Positions 1 to 6,261 of a stretch of DNA of 8,785 nucleotides are shown here, piece after piece. The position numbers and the translations under genes were made by a program. This DNA is from Sulfurimonas sp. (GTDB lineage: Bacteria > Campylobacterota > Campylobacteria > Campylobacterales > Sulfurimonadaceae): contig JALSKR010000242.1 in the NCBI GenBank assembly GCA_026988735.1, forward strand, positions 1 to 8,785, read 5' to 3'. Within the stretch, counting starts at the first letter, position 1. Each line of letters begins with the position of its first letter. The notes under the pieces were generated by a model. The model saw nothing but the letters and a program-made list of their open reading frames with translations. It made no database searches and had not been told where the DNA came from.

Positions 1-62
1 TGATAAAAAATGGGGTAAATGTATTATTTGCATTAACATTAGCAAATGTAGAAGAAGAATAA
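1..62 (+). CDS. 3' end of an unidentified rightward gene (partial)
   Basis: The frame beginning at base 3 stays open from the left edge to a TAA at 60-62 and ends in NVLFALTLANVEEE. The beginning lies outside the window and the visible 19 codons are too few to name a family. Support for it being real is positional: the stop codon sits on the left arm of a strong hairpin at 60-83, the usual arrangement at a gene end. It is probably a host gene flanking the integrated element, not part of it. Confidence 0.45.
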   Translation, partial: IKNGVNVLFALTLANVEEE

Positions 63-83
63 CATCCCAATTGAGGGATGTTA
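60..83. terminator. intergenic hairpin, probable bidirectional terminator
   Basis: A perfect 9-bp stem (TAACATCCC at 60-68, GGGATGTTA at 75-83) encloses a 6-base loop. On the minus strand it is followed by a T/C-rich run (TTATTCTTCTTC), which suits Rho-independent termination leftward. On the plus strand no T run follows. It overlaps the stop codon of the rightward gene and faces the end of a leftward gene remnant at 90-128, the layout expected between two convergent host genes. Confidence 0.65.
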
Positions 84-89
84 GTGAGA

Positions 90-128
90 CTAGTTAACTG
101 CTACTTCAACTTCAGTACCTTCCCAGAA
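90..128 (-). pseudogene. 12-codon 3' remnant of a leftward gene, possible attachment-site side
   Basis: Reading the minus strand, codons from 128 to a TAG at 92-90 spell FWEGTEVEVAVN; a stop codon lies immediately upstream in this frame (131-129). The acidic/valine alternation looks like a genuine protein C-terminus, and it converges on the hairpin at 60-83. The stretch is visibly richer in G+C than the sequence after 131. I infer that an element inserted near the 3' end of a host gene and left this end behind, the intact gene lying at the other junction. The family is not identified, and a chance 12-codon frame is possible. Confidence 0.3.
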
Positions 129-136
129 CTATACTC

Positions 137-165
137 TTTGTATATCCCCTTAAATACGCTATAAT
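137..165 (+). promoter_or_regulatory. candidate sigma-70 promoter of the integrase gene
   Basis: A consensus TATAAT lies at 160-165 with a weak -35-like TTTGTA at 137-142, 17 bases upstream. Transcription would start near 172, giving a leader of about 90 bases that carries the palindrome at 181-216. A good -10 with a poor -35 is common in low-G+C Campylobacterota promoters. Confidence 0.45.
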
Positions 166-260
166 ATCCCTTGTATACGAATGATATATGGGTATAAGCC
201 ATCATACCTATATCATACAATCACAGTACTTATCTCACTTTAGGGGATAAATAGGGGATA
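143..260. repeat. four AGGGGATA-like motifs upstream of the integrase
   Basis: AGGGGATA occurs on the plus strand at 242-249 and 253-260, an 11-base tandem of TAGGGGATAAA. Its complement TATCCCCT is at 143-150 and a one-mismatch version, TATCCCTT, at 165-172. The two pairs point toward each other across the leader. Such short repeats beside an integrase gene resemble arm-type recombinase or excisionase binding sites. The last copy also serves as the ribosome binding site of the integrase, so part of the repetition may be translational. Confidence 0.35.
181..216. promoter_or_regulatory. imperfect palindrome in the integrase leader
   Basis: ATGATATA-TG-GGTAT (181-195) pairs with ATACC-TATATCAT (204-216) around an 8-base loop, giving 13 base pairs with a 2-base bulge on the left arm. 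Lying between the predicted transcription start and the integrase start codon, it could be a leader hairpin or an operator for a repressor or excisionase. No T run follows, so a terminator is unlikely. Confidence 0.4.
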
Positions 261-263
261 AAA

Positions 264-1349
264 ATGGTTAAGACTAAATTCACTGGTGTGTTTTACCGTA
301 AAACGAAAACAGGCGAAAAGATATTCTATATTAAGGGTAAGATTGAGGGCAAGAGTTACCTTACAAAAGTAGGAAGCTCTTTGGAAGGTGTAACGGCAGG
401 GTATGCTTCTAAAGTTAGGAACGAAAAACATTCCATTTCACGCATGGGTGAAAAATCCCCCATGTATAAAAAACCTGAACTCACGCTCAATGATGCTTTT
501 TCCAAATATATGATTGAGATAGAAGGTAAAGGCGATACACGTAACACTAAGGGTAGATATGAAAATCACATCATGAGTGTCTTTGGTAATGAACTTATGG
601 AGGAAATTACAAGTGAAGATATAAAAAAGTTTGTAGTCATGAAGAAAAAAGAAGTATCTTTTAAAACGGGTAGGACATATGCACCTAAAACCATAAATGA
701 TTTACTCAATATCATATCTGTCATATATAACTATAATGAGATATCTCCCAACCCTGCAAAAAGTATAAAAAGAGACACCACAAATGATGCTAGAGAAAGA
801 TACTTGAATGAGGAAGAAATCGCTTTACTTCTCAAAACGATAGATGAACATCCAAAACTCCGAAAAAGAGAATTAGTGAAGCTTTTTACTGTACTTGCTT
901 TAACTACTGGTGCAAGATTAACCTCTGTACTGACTATAACCCAAGGTGATATACTCGAAGATAAGATACGTATTAAAGACCATAAAAATAACAGCACCTA
1001 TTATGCTGCACTTCACCCATCTGTCAAAGAGTTATTACCCACAGGGCTAAAATCTACCGATTATGTAGTTGGGGGTAGTGCTAAACAAATGCATAGGGTT
1101 TCACTGAACAAAATGCTACAACCTATACTTAATGAACTGTTTAATGTAGGGCTTGATATTGAAGATTCAAAGAGGAGAGTGGTGATTCATACTTTTAGGC
1201 ATACATTTGGTTCACTACTTGCTATTAGTGGTGTAGGCATCTATACTATCAAAAAACTCATGAACCACTCAGATATTAAGATGACTATGCGTTATGCAAA
1301 ACTTAGTCCTGATGTTGGATTTGATGCTGTTAAAGGTTTAAATATATGA
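264..1349 (+). CDS. tyrosine-type site-specific integrase
   Basis: This 361-residue protein is a complete phage/genomic-island tyrosine recombinase, catalysing integration and excision of the element through a covalent 3'-phosphotyrosine intermediate. Residues 1-70 are a basic arm-binding-type N-terminus, about 73-165 a SAM-like core-binding domain, and about 175-355 the catalytic domain. The active-site set is visible: R218 (in TTGARLTS), K241 or the nearby K238, H309 and R312 (HTFRHTFG), H335 (MNHSD) and the nucleophile Y344 (MRYAKL). The start is supported by AGGGGA five bases upstream of the ATG. The gene converges on the minus-strand gene at 1360 with only 10 bases between stops. Its position at the left edge, next to an apparent truncated host gene, marks this as one end of a mobile element. 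The intact catalytic set suggests it may still be active. Confidence 0.93.
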   Translation: MVKTKFTGVFYRKTKTGEKIFYIKGKIEGKSYLTKVGSSLEGVTAGYASKVRNEKHSISRMGEKSPMYKKPELTLNDAFSKYMIEIEGKGDTRNTKGRYENHIMSVFGNELMEEITSEDIKKFVVMKKKEVSFKTGRTYAPKTINDLLNIISVIYNYNEISPNPAKSIKRDTTNDARERYLNEEEIALLLKTIDEHPKLRKRELVKLFTVLALTTGARLTSVLTITQGDILEDKIRIKDHKNNSTYYAALHPSVKELLPTGLKSTDYVVGGSAKQMHRVSLNKMLQPILNELFNVGLDIEDSKRRVVIHTFRHTFGSLLAISGVGIYTIKKLMNHSDIKMTMRYAKLSPDVGFDAVKGLNI

Positions 1350-1359
1350 CCAAGAATTT

Positions 1360-1665
1360 CTATTTAATACTATGAATCACAATCTTAGATACATCAATAC
1401 CACCAAGCCATATCCATGATTCTTCACCACTTTCTGTGGACTGCCCTCGTATAAGCCTTTGTGCCAATCTTACAGGGTCAGTTCTAAATGATTCTTCCAA
1501 ATACTTCATTAGCTTTTTACGAAAATGTTCTTGGTTGACTATAAAATTGTGTTCTTCTAAAAAATAAGACACACATCGCTGAAAGTGTAGTTCATTATTT
1601 AAGACCATCGGTATACATTTTTGCAATGACTCGACTGAATACTCTCCATTTTTAAATTGACTCAT
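1360..1665 (-). CDS. small uncharacterised protein, 101 aa
   Basis: I do not recognise a family. The 101-residue product is soluble-looking, with no signal peptide or membrane segment. It is mostly predicted helical in the middle (about 25-70, with LHFQRCVSYFLEEHNF and a basic RKKLMKYLEE stretch) and ends in a strand-like WIWLGGIDVSKIVIHSIK. The two cysteines are far apart, so no metal site is apparent. AAAAGG six bases before the ATG supports the start. The gene lies downstream of the DUF2779 gene in the same direction but has its own candidate promoter and a copy of the WYL-associated operator core in the 69-base gap. It may therefore be regulated with the WYL regulator and the exonuclease, not merely co-transcribed. 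Function unknown. Confidence 0.7.
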   Translation of the reverse strand: MSQFKNGEYSVESLQKCIPMVLNNELHFQRCVSYFLEEHNFIVNQEHFRKKLMKYLEESFRTDPVRLAQRLIRGQSTESGEESWIWLGGIDVSKIVIHSIK

Positions 1666-1693
1666 AAATAACCTTTTGAATATAAATATAAAA

Positions 1694-1699
1694 AGTATA
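1694..1699 (-). promoter_or_regulatory. candidate -10 box for the 101-aa gene
   Basis: The minus strand reads TATACT here, predicting a start of transcription near 1687 and a leader of about 20 bases before the ATG at 1665. The TTGACA seen upstream inside the operator copy (1709-1730) is 21 bases away, too far for a canonical -35, so the -35 is unassigned. Confidence 0.35.
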
Positions 1700-1708
1700 A
1701 CCTAGCTT

Positions 1709-1730
1709 ATAGACAGAAATTGTCAATATA
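1709..1730. promoter_or_regulatory. operator copy A (ATAGACA-N5-TGTCAAT)
   Basis: ATAGACA (1709-1715), spacer GAAAT, TGTCAATATA (1721-1730). Outside the 5-base spacer it is identical over 17 positions to the copy at 7738-7759. It shares the ATAGACA half-site and GTC spacing with the perfect palindrome in front of the WYL gene (6741-6769). It lies 44-65 bases upstream of the 101-aa gene start, just upstream of its candidate -10. The match over this distance is unlikely to be chance in a window this size, though the flanks are AT-rich. Confidence 0.6.
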
Positions 1731-1734
1731 TAAT

Positions 1735-3231
1735 TTACTCATAGACAAGTTCATTTAGCTTTTCTAATATTTTTACCATTGCTAAAGTATCAAGATGACA
1801 ATATATAAGCAAGTCTTGTCTTATTATTTCTCTTTTTGACTTATCTTGTAATCTATGTAACTTTTCAAAAGTATTCATTGCATCAAGACCATTTTGTATG
1901 GAGCCTAGGTTTTTATAATTAAGTTTACTATCCTCAGGAAATAGTGTTGGTAATACTACTTTTATGGAGTGTCTTCCATGAAATTTTGGATGATAATAGT
2001 ATCTTTTCGAGAATGGTTCAGCAAGATCGATAAAACGTTTATTTAATGCCAGAAGATTATTTTTAATATCTGGCAAGAATAGAGCTAAATTTTTAATTTG
2101 ACTTTTTTCAAAAGTGTCTTTGTATGCGACTATAGAACCTTTTTCAGTTATATTTTTTAGCATATCCTTAGCCAGCTCTCCTCTTGGGTCATTGTGTTCA
2201 TTGGCTAAAAATTCTTTATGCTCTAATCTTCCATCTTCATGTAGTATGTGTAATGAATATTGAAATGGTATGTGAATATAGGGTTTTTGACCATCAAAAC
2301 GAGGTATCGGACTTTGAAAGGTTTCAAAATCTAAAAAATTAATAGGGTAGTTAATCTTTTCTATGAAAGATTGAATCTTTGGTTTGTCAATATGTGTTTC
2401 ATTAGCTTTGTAAGATTTCAATTGCTTTTTTGCACGTTTTTCAAGTGGGAAGTTATCAGGAACATCTCTCATAGAAATAATACCTTTCTCGTACAATGAC
2501 CAATGTGCTTTCTTTGCATAAGCTATTTTAAAAATTGAATCTTCTGGTATATCTTGCCAACAATATTTATGAAAATCACAACGGTATGGACTACTACAGT
2601 GCCTACCAATATCAATTTTTGGCATATCTTTAGCTGTCAACATATTTTCCATACTGGTAAGCTTATCATTTATATGAACTTGTTCTTCGATAACTTCTAT
2701 GCTTATGTCTTTTTTGACGAATAATTTTTCTACTTCCAATGCACCATTACGGGTATATTTTTTATCTAAGTAAACAAGATAAGCCTTATTTAATTTTAAT
2801 ATTTTAGAGAGTGTATACCACTGTATGGCGACATCATATAAATATTTTGCTTTTGTTCTGCCTTGTTTTGTTTTAACATTTGTTGTGCCTTTGACTTCAT
2901 ACATATCCCAAGTATCACCATTTTTTACTAATATATCTACCATAACTAAAACGCCGTTTTCACTAAATGTGGCTTCATAGATTACTTTTGTACCATTTTT
3001 TATAAGGTCTTGTGTCGTCGAAAGCATTTTTTTTAAGTTTGTGGCATCATATTGCACTTCAGTACCATCGGGGAATAAGGATTGAGCTAATTGACCAAGG
3101 TTTATACCTGCATCATAAAGAACCATAGAGGTATTGTCGTATTTATCTTTTAATGCAGATTTATTTTTATGCAACCAGAGTGATTTATGGCATTGTAAGC
3201 CACGCATGTATTGAGATTTTGAAATGGTCAT
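1735..3231 (-). CDS. DUF2779 protein: Cas4-like PD-(D/E)XK nuclease joined to a DEDD exonuclease-like domain
   Basis: The 498-residue protein opens with the family signature SKSQYMRGLQCHKSLWL. Its N-terminal half is Cas4/RecB-like: C14 and the C212, C218, C224 cluster (HCSSPYRCDFHKYC) could hold an iron-sulphur cluster. E86, D99 and E112-V-K114 fit the PD-(D/E)XK active site, and Q137-W-Y139 resembles the RecB-type Q/Y motif. The C-terminal DUF2779 region (about 295-495) has the RNase H-like/DEDD pattern FLDFETF (D301, E303), YKDTFEK (D372), IDLAEPF (D402) and YCHLDTLAMV (D481). All acidic positions are present, so both active sites look intact. AGGAGA six bases before the ATG fixes the start. 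It follows the PDDEXK_4 gene after 118 bases with its own weak promoter candidate. The family's biological role is not settled; DNA processing or defence is inferred from the domains and neighbours. Confidence 0.85.
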   Translation of the reverse strand: MTISKSQYMRGLQCHKSLWLHKNKSALKDKYDNTSMVLYDAGINLGQLAQSLFPDGTEVQYDATNLKKMLSTTQDLIKNGTKVIYEATFSENGVLVMVDILVKNGDTWDMYEVKGTTNVKTKQGRTKAKYLYDVAIQWYTLSKILKLNKAYLVYLDKKYTRNGALEVEKLFVKKDISIEVIEEQVHINDKLTSMENMLTAKDMPKIDIGRHCSSPYRCDFHKYCWQDIPEDSIFKIAYAKKAHWSLYEKGIISMRDVPDNFPLEKRAKKQLKSYKANETHIDKPKIQSFIEKINYPINFLDFETFQSPIPRFDGQKPYIHIPFQYSLHILHEDGRLEHKEFLANEHNDPRGELAKDMLKNITEKGSIVAYKDTFEKSQIKNLALFLPDIKNNLLALNKRFIDLAEPFSKRYYYHPKFHGRHSIKVVLPTLFPEDSKLNYKNLGSIQNGLDAMNTFEKLHRLQDKSKREIIRQDLLIYCHLDTLAMVKILEKLNELVYE

Positions 3232-3252
3232 TTTGTTCTCCTAATTTAAATA

Positions 3253-3268
3253 AGTATAAGATTTTATA
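3253..3268 (-). promoter_or_regulatory. candidate promoter region of the DUF2779 gene
   Basis: In the 118-base gap upstream of the DUF2779 gene the minus strand carries TATAAA (3268-3263) and TATACT (3258-3253), either of which could be a -10 box. No convincing -35 lies at the right distance. A short stem ACAAC-GTAA-GTTGT at 3290-3303 lies further upstream but is too small to call a terminator. The gene could also be read from the preceding operon. Confidence 0.3.
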
Positions 3269-3349
3269 TGGACGGAAACACTTCTCTATACAACGTAAGT
3301 TGTTAGACAGAAAATCATTCTCCCAAGAGTCTAAAACATTGTAGGTCTG

Positions 3350-4705
3350 TCATTCATTCTTTTTGTTATTGTAATCTATAATTGCAATTAAATCATCCAA
3401 GCCTTTTTTAAATGCACTATTATCATAATCTCCCAACACTTCCATATTTGGATATCCTTTTGAATGCCATCTTAACCCACCAAAACCAGTTTTTCTATTT
3501 ATCAACTCTAAGCCATAAGCATCTTTTGGTTGATGAACTACATCATGCATATCTAATTTATAGTTAGCGTGACCCACTATGCCAAAATGTATATGGGATA
3601 CACCAACAAAAATCAATAACAAATCATTTTTATTTATGTAATAAAATGAACCAAAATCTCTTTTTCGTCCCTTCGCTATTCCAAAGAATGCTTTACATTT
3701 TCTCTTTGCATACACTAGCTTTTTTTGTTTTTTAGAAATTTCTTTTACTTCGGTATTTACATGTTCTAAACCATCAATATCTTGAGAGAATAATTCATAC
3801 AATAAATCACTTTGTAGTCCTGATATCTCTTTTATTATAGTTTTATCTTCTATTTTTTCTTTTATAATAAATAAGGGTCTAATTGGATATTTGTGTTCTA
3901 TCCAATAGTCTTTTAATTGTAGGACTCTCCCTTTATAAGTTTTATTTACCATCTTTACTGCATCAATATATTGCCTTAACGCTTCATGTAAATTGGTAAT
4001 ATTTTCTACCGCTTTTTGAGATTTTACTAACCACTTAAAAATTTCATCTTTATATGTAATTTTTTTGTATTTAGCTTTATAGTTTTTAAATCCATCTTTA
4101 ACTAATCCATCAGTACGACTTTTTTTAGAACATCTCTGAAGTTTTTCATCTTTTCCACTAAAATAAATATATCCATCTTTATCTTTACTATGATCTTCAG
4201 GCACAGGTTTCTCCCTACCCCTAGGTGTAAGATATATTACAATAAGTTGTTCTTCCTTTAATTTTATATAGCCATCATCTTCTTCGCTCACATCGATACT
4301 TTCTTTGTTTTCTTCTACAATAATATTAATATATTTTGTAACTTGACAGGGTTGGTCTTTTGCCCATATTTTATTTTCGATAATTATATGTTTTTCTCCA
4401 TCAGTAATATATAAATCAATATCTATATATCCTATACTTACAGTTGTTTCTGATAATTTTAAGCCCCATTCATGAAGGTCAATAGTTTCAAGAAACAATT
4501 TTAGAAACAATTCACCCCTATAGTGTTTTCCGTCAATATCAAGTAATTTTCCAATCATTCGTGAGTGCAAACGTACTTCATCACTATATTTTAACACAGA
4601 TGTTAAAATGTTAAAGTCATTTTTCCCATCATTCTTTTGTTCAGTTTGTATATTTTTAAATTCTTCATATTTACTAAAAAAATCTTTATATTCTTTTTCT
4701 TCCAT
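3350..4705 (-). CDS. PDDEXK_4-type (PF14281-like) nuclease-family protein
   Basis: The N-terminal half of this 451-residue protein has the layout of the PDDEXK_4 family. NDFNILTSVLKYSDEVRLHSRMIGKLLD (29-56) matches the family's conserved start, E65 lies in RGELFLKLFL, and D95 or D97 is in the strand YIDIDLYI. E110-N-K112 in IIIENKIWAKDQ supplies the ExK-type catalytic pair, followed by the typical Q118, Q121 and Y125. Metal-dependent DNA cleavage is inferred from these residues. The region from about 200 to 451 is lysine-rich, with a strand-rich segment near 360-420, and I cannot name it; it may be a substrate- or partner-binding domain. GAAAGGA eight bases before the ATG supports the start. 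The gene follows the FtsZ-C-like gene after 46 bases with no terminator visible, so it may be the fourth gene of that operon. Confidence 0.75.
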   Translation of the reverse strand: MEEKEYKDFFSKYEEFKNIQTEQKNDGKNDFNILTSVLKYSDEVRLHSRMIGKLLDIDGKHYRGELFLKLFLETIDLHEWGLKLSETTVSIGYIDIDLYITDGEKHIIIENKIWAKDQPCQVTKYINIIVEENKESIDVSEEDDGYIKLKEEQLIVIYLTPRGREKPVPEDHSKDKDGYIYFSGKDEKLQRCSKKSRTDGLVKDGFKNYKAKYKKITYKDEIFKWLVKSQKAVENITNLHEALRQYIDAVKMVNKTYKGRVLQLKDYWIEHKYPIRPLFIIKEKIEDKTIIKEISGLQSDLLYELFSQDIDGLEHVNTEVKEISKKQKKLVYAKRKCKAFFGIAKGRKRDFGSFYYINKNDLLLIFVGVSHIHFGIVGHANYKLDMHDVVHQPKDAYGLELINRKTGFGGLRWHSKGYPNMEVLGDYDNSAFKKGLDDLIAIIDYNNKKNE

Positions 4706-4751
4706 TAAGTTTGTCCTTTCACTTGCAACTTAATATTATATCAACACATAC

Positions 4752-5423
4752 TTACAGCCCTGTCGCCACCACTATCACACGCACTTCATCCTCTTTCATA
4801 TCATCATTACACTGTGTACAAAACATAACATCTGCCTCTTTATTGGCACGAGAGTAGAGAATGTCCATTGCATCAGCGATACCATGTAGAGGATAATCTG
4901 GATGTGTCTCAAAAATGATTAAAATACCCATAGCATCATCGACAACAGAGTGGCTAGATTGAAGCTCTGTAGATTTTATGGCTATTTTAGTTGCATCGTA
5001 TGCTGCTTGCGTTCCAGTGGCATACCCTCTATGCATCAAAGAAATACCTTTATGATTTAGTACACAACTGATATCTTTCGTATCTAAAGCTATGCTATTC
5101 TCATCAAAAGTACAAACAACCTCGGTGATAGTGTCATCAAGTGACATATAGACAAGCGTCATCTCTGAGATATTCATAGTATCAACGTCCCCATTAGTAA
5201 GCATGTTGCTATCTAGTACCTCTGTCTCTTTCCACAGTAGATTTTTATTCAGTATATATTGAGCTTTTTTACTACCATCTGGCATGCACTGAATCATCCT
5301 ATCAAAAGTCTCTGCATTGAGAATGACATTGCTTTTAGCACTTTTGGGTATACACTCTATAAGAATAAGTTCTTGTGGTTTGAGCGTATGTTTATCAATG
5401 TGTTTATATATTTTTTGGAGCAT
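4752..5423 (-). CDS. FtsZ C-terminal-domain-only protein, lacking the GTPase domain
   Basis: Residues from about 108 to 223 follow the tubulin/FtsZ C-terminal domain (FtsZ_C, PF12327-like) without large gaps. IALDTKDISCVLNHKG (111-126) matches the T7 loop and following helix (INVDFADVRTVMSEMG in FtsZ). YATGTQAAYDATKIAIKS matches the GxGxAxGxxRAxxAAxxAIxS helix, AMGILIIFETHPDY the GARGVLVNITxGxD strand, and EVRVIVVATGL (213-223) the final strand. The protein stops exactly where the globular FtsZ fold ends, so it lacks the linker and FtsA/ZipA-binding tail. The first ~105 residues have no GGGTGTG motif and are too short for the GTPase domain. GAAGGG six bases before the ATG, plus an upstream stop only 16 bases away, excludes a longer start. 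It cannot polymerise alone as FtsZ does. Binding host FtsZ, or sensing attack on it, is inference. It is closely coupled to the SIR2 gene. Confidence 0.8.
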   Translation of the reverse strand: MLQKIYKHIDKHTLKPQELILIECIPKSAKSNVILNAETFDRMIQCMPDGSKKAQYILNKNLLWKETEVLDSNMLTNGDVDTMNISEMTLVYMSLDDTITEVVCTFDENSIALDTKDISCVLNHKGISLMHRGYATGTQAAYDATKIAIKSTELQSSHSVVDDAMGILIIFETHPDYPLHGIADAMDILYSRANKEADVMFCTQCNDDMKEDEVRVIVVATGL

Positions 5424-5439
5424 TTATTTCCCTTCGTAT

Positions 5440-6261
5440 TTAATTATTTTCAGTTGCAATTTTCCCAAGATTCACAAAAGCCTCTTTTACACCTTGTGCT
5501 AAGTGTACTATGCCGTTTTCTTGATGCAACACAGGATTAACCCGAATCAAAGTGACATCAAAAAACTCTTTTTCATACTGCTTCATATGACGCTTTAATC
5601 CCTCAGCTCCAACACCTATCTCAAATATCACTAGCTTTTTTGATTTATTGTCAGATCGCCATGCTCTAAAGTTATCCGCATTCTTTTGAGACTTTTCCCA
5701 AATATAACTCTCATCGGTATCTCCATACATACAGATATTTGGTCTAGCAACATGCCCACATTTTGGACAAGCAGGTAATGAGTCTAGGGCTCTCATAGTT
5801 GCATAATCTATATCTACATCTAAACCTTTCGTATGCCATGTGTTTTTACTGCATGGCACACTGCACTGTAGCGTGTGTATGCTTCCATGCACTTCGTGGA
5901 CATTTTGTGTAGGAAACCCTGCCTTTATAAACAGTCCATCTACATTTGTGGTAACTACAAAATAGTCATCTTTTGATTGACACAGTTTCAACAATGCACT
6001 ATAGCCCTCATGTGGAACAGCATCTCGATACAAACCATATTGATGTGCAAAATATCCCCATGCAAAATGTGGGTCATCTAACACACCATTATAGGACATC
6101 ATAGAAACATAACTTTTTTTGAGTTCTTTATATAATGGATATTCAGTAAAAAAACCTTCTTTGTCTTGATAGGTAGTCAAATTGGAGTCTGCACTCATTC
6201 CTGCTCCTGCAAAAACCAATATGGCTTCTGCATTTTCTATGGTACTTTGTATTTTTTTCAT
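5440..6261 (-). CDS. SIR2-family NAD-dependent protein deacetylase (sirtuin)
   Basis: The 273-residue protein has a full sirtuin layout: the NAD-binding GAGMSADS (19-26), TTNVDGLF (104-111) in place of the usual TQNIDGLH, catalytic H125 in EVHGSIHTL, and a zinc site C133/C137 and C165/C168 (CSVPC and CPKC). RPNICMYGD (173-181), IGVGAEG (215-221) and VNP (241-243) follow. It resembles the bacterial and lower-eukaryote subfamily with GAGMGVDSGLP...GFWKAYP and PHEG...TSNVDG...CHGS motifs. Such proteins consume NAD to deacylate lysines; NADase activity, as in several SIR2 defence proteins, is possible but those usually lack the zinc module. The ATG abuts the stop of the 126-aa gene (TAAATG) without a clear ribosome binding site, indicating translational coupling. 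The FtsZ-C-like gene begins 16 bases downstream. Its target may be one of these partners or FtsZ itself, which is speculation. Confidence 0.9.
   Translation of the reverse strand: MKKIQSTIENAEAILVFAGAGMSADSNLTTYQDKEGFFTEYPLYKELKKSYVSMMSYNGVLDDPHFAWGYFAHQYGLYRDAVPHEGYSALLKLCQSKDDYFVVTTNVDGLFIKAGFPTQNVHEVHGSIHTLQCSVPCSKNTWHTKGLDVDIDYATMRALDSLPACPKCGHVARPNICMYGDTDESYIWEKSQKNADNFRAWRSDNKSKKLVIFEIGVGAEGLKRHMKQYEKEFFDVTLIRVNPVLHQENGIVHLAQGVKEAFVNLGKIATENN

Noticed and set aside
104..202. A 32-codon minus-strand frame rich in tyrosine and lysine, ending at the TAG at 106-104
   Set aside because: It overlaps the integrase promoter, palindrome and repeats, has no clear ribosome binding site, and its repeated YKG pattern is explained by the AGGGGATA-like repeats underneath.
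3303..3334. TTAGAC and GTCTAA as a possible fourth operator upstream of DUF2779
   Set aside because: The half-sites are 20 bases apart, not 5-7, and lack the ATAGACA-N5-TGTC core, so this looks like chance similarity.
5144..5163. ATATAGACAAGCGTC resembling the WYL operator
   Set aside because: It lies inside the FtsZ-C-like coding sequence and the spacing between AGAC and GTC is too short compared with the three non-coding copies.
4752..5423. The FtsZ-like protein as a truncated or frameshifted full FtsZ
   Set aside because: It has its own ribosome binding site and start directly after the SIR2 stop, and no GTPase motif is encoded in any frame upstream, so it appears to be a genuine short protein and not a broken ftsZ.
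5259..5540. Plus-strand frames of 93 and 61 codons across the SIR2/FtsZ-C junction
   Set aside because: They are antisense shadows of two well-supported genes and spell hydrophobic low-complexity sequence without family resemblance or a good ribosome binding site.
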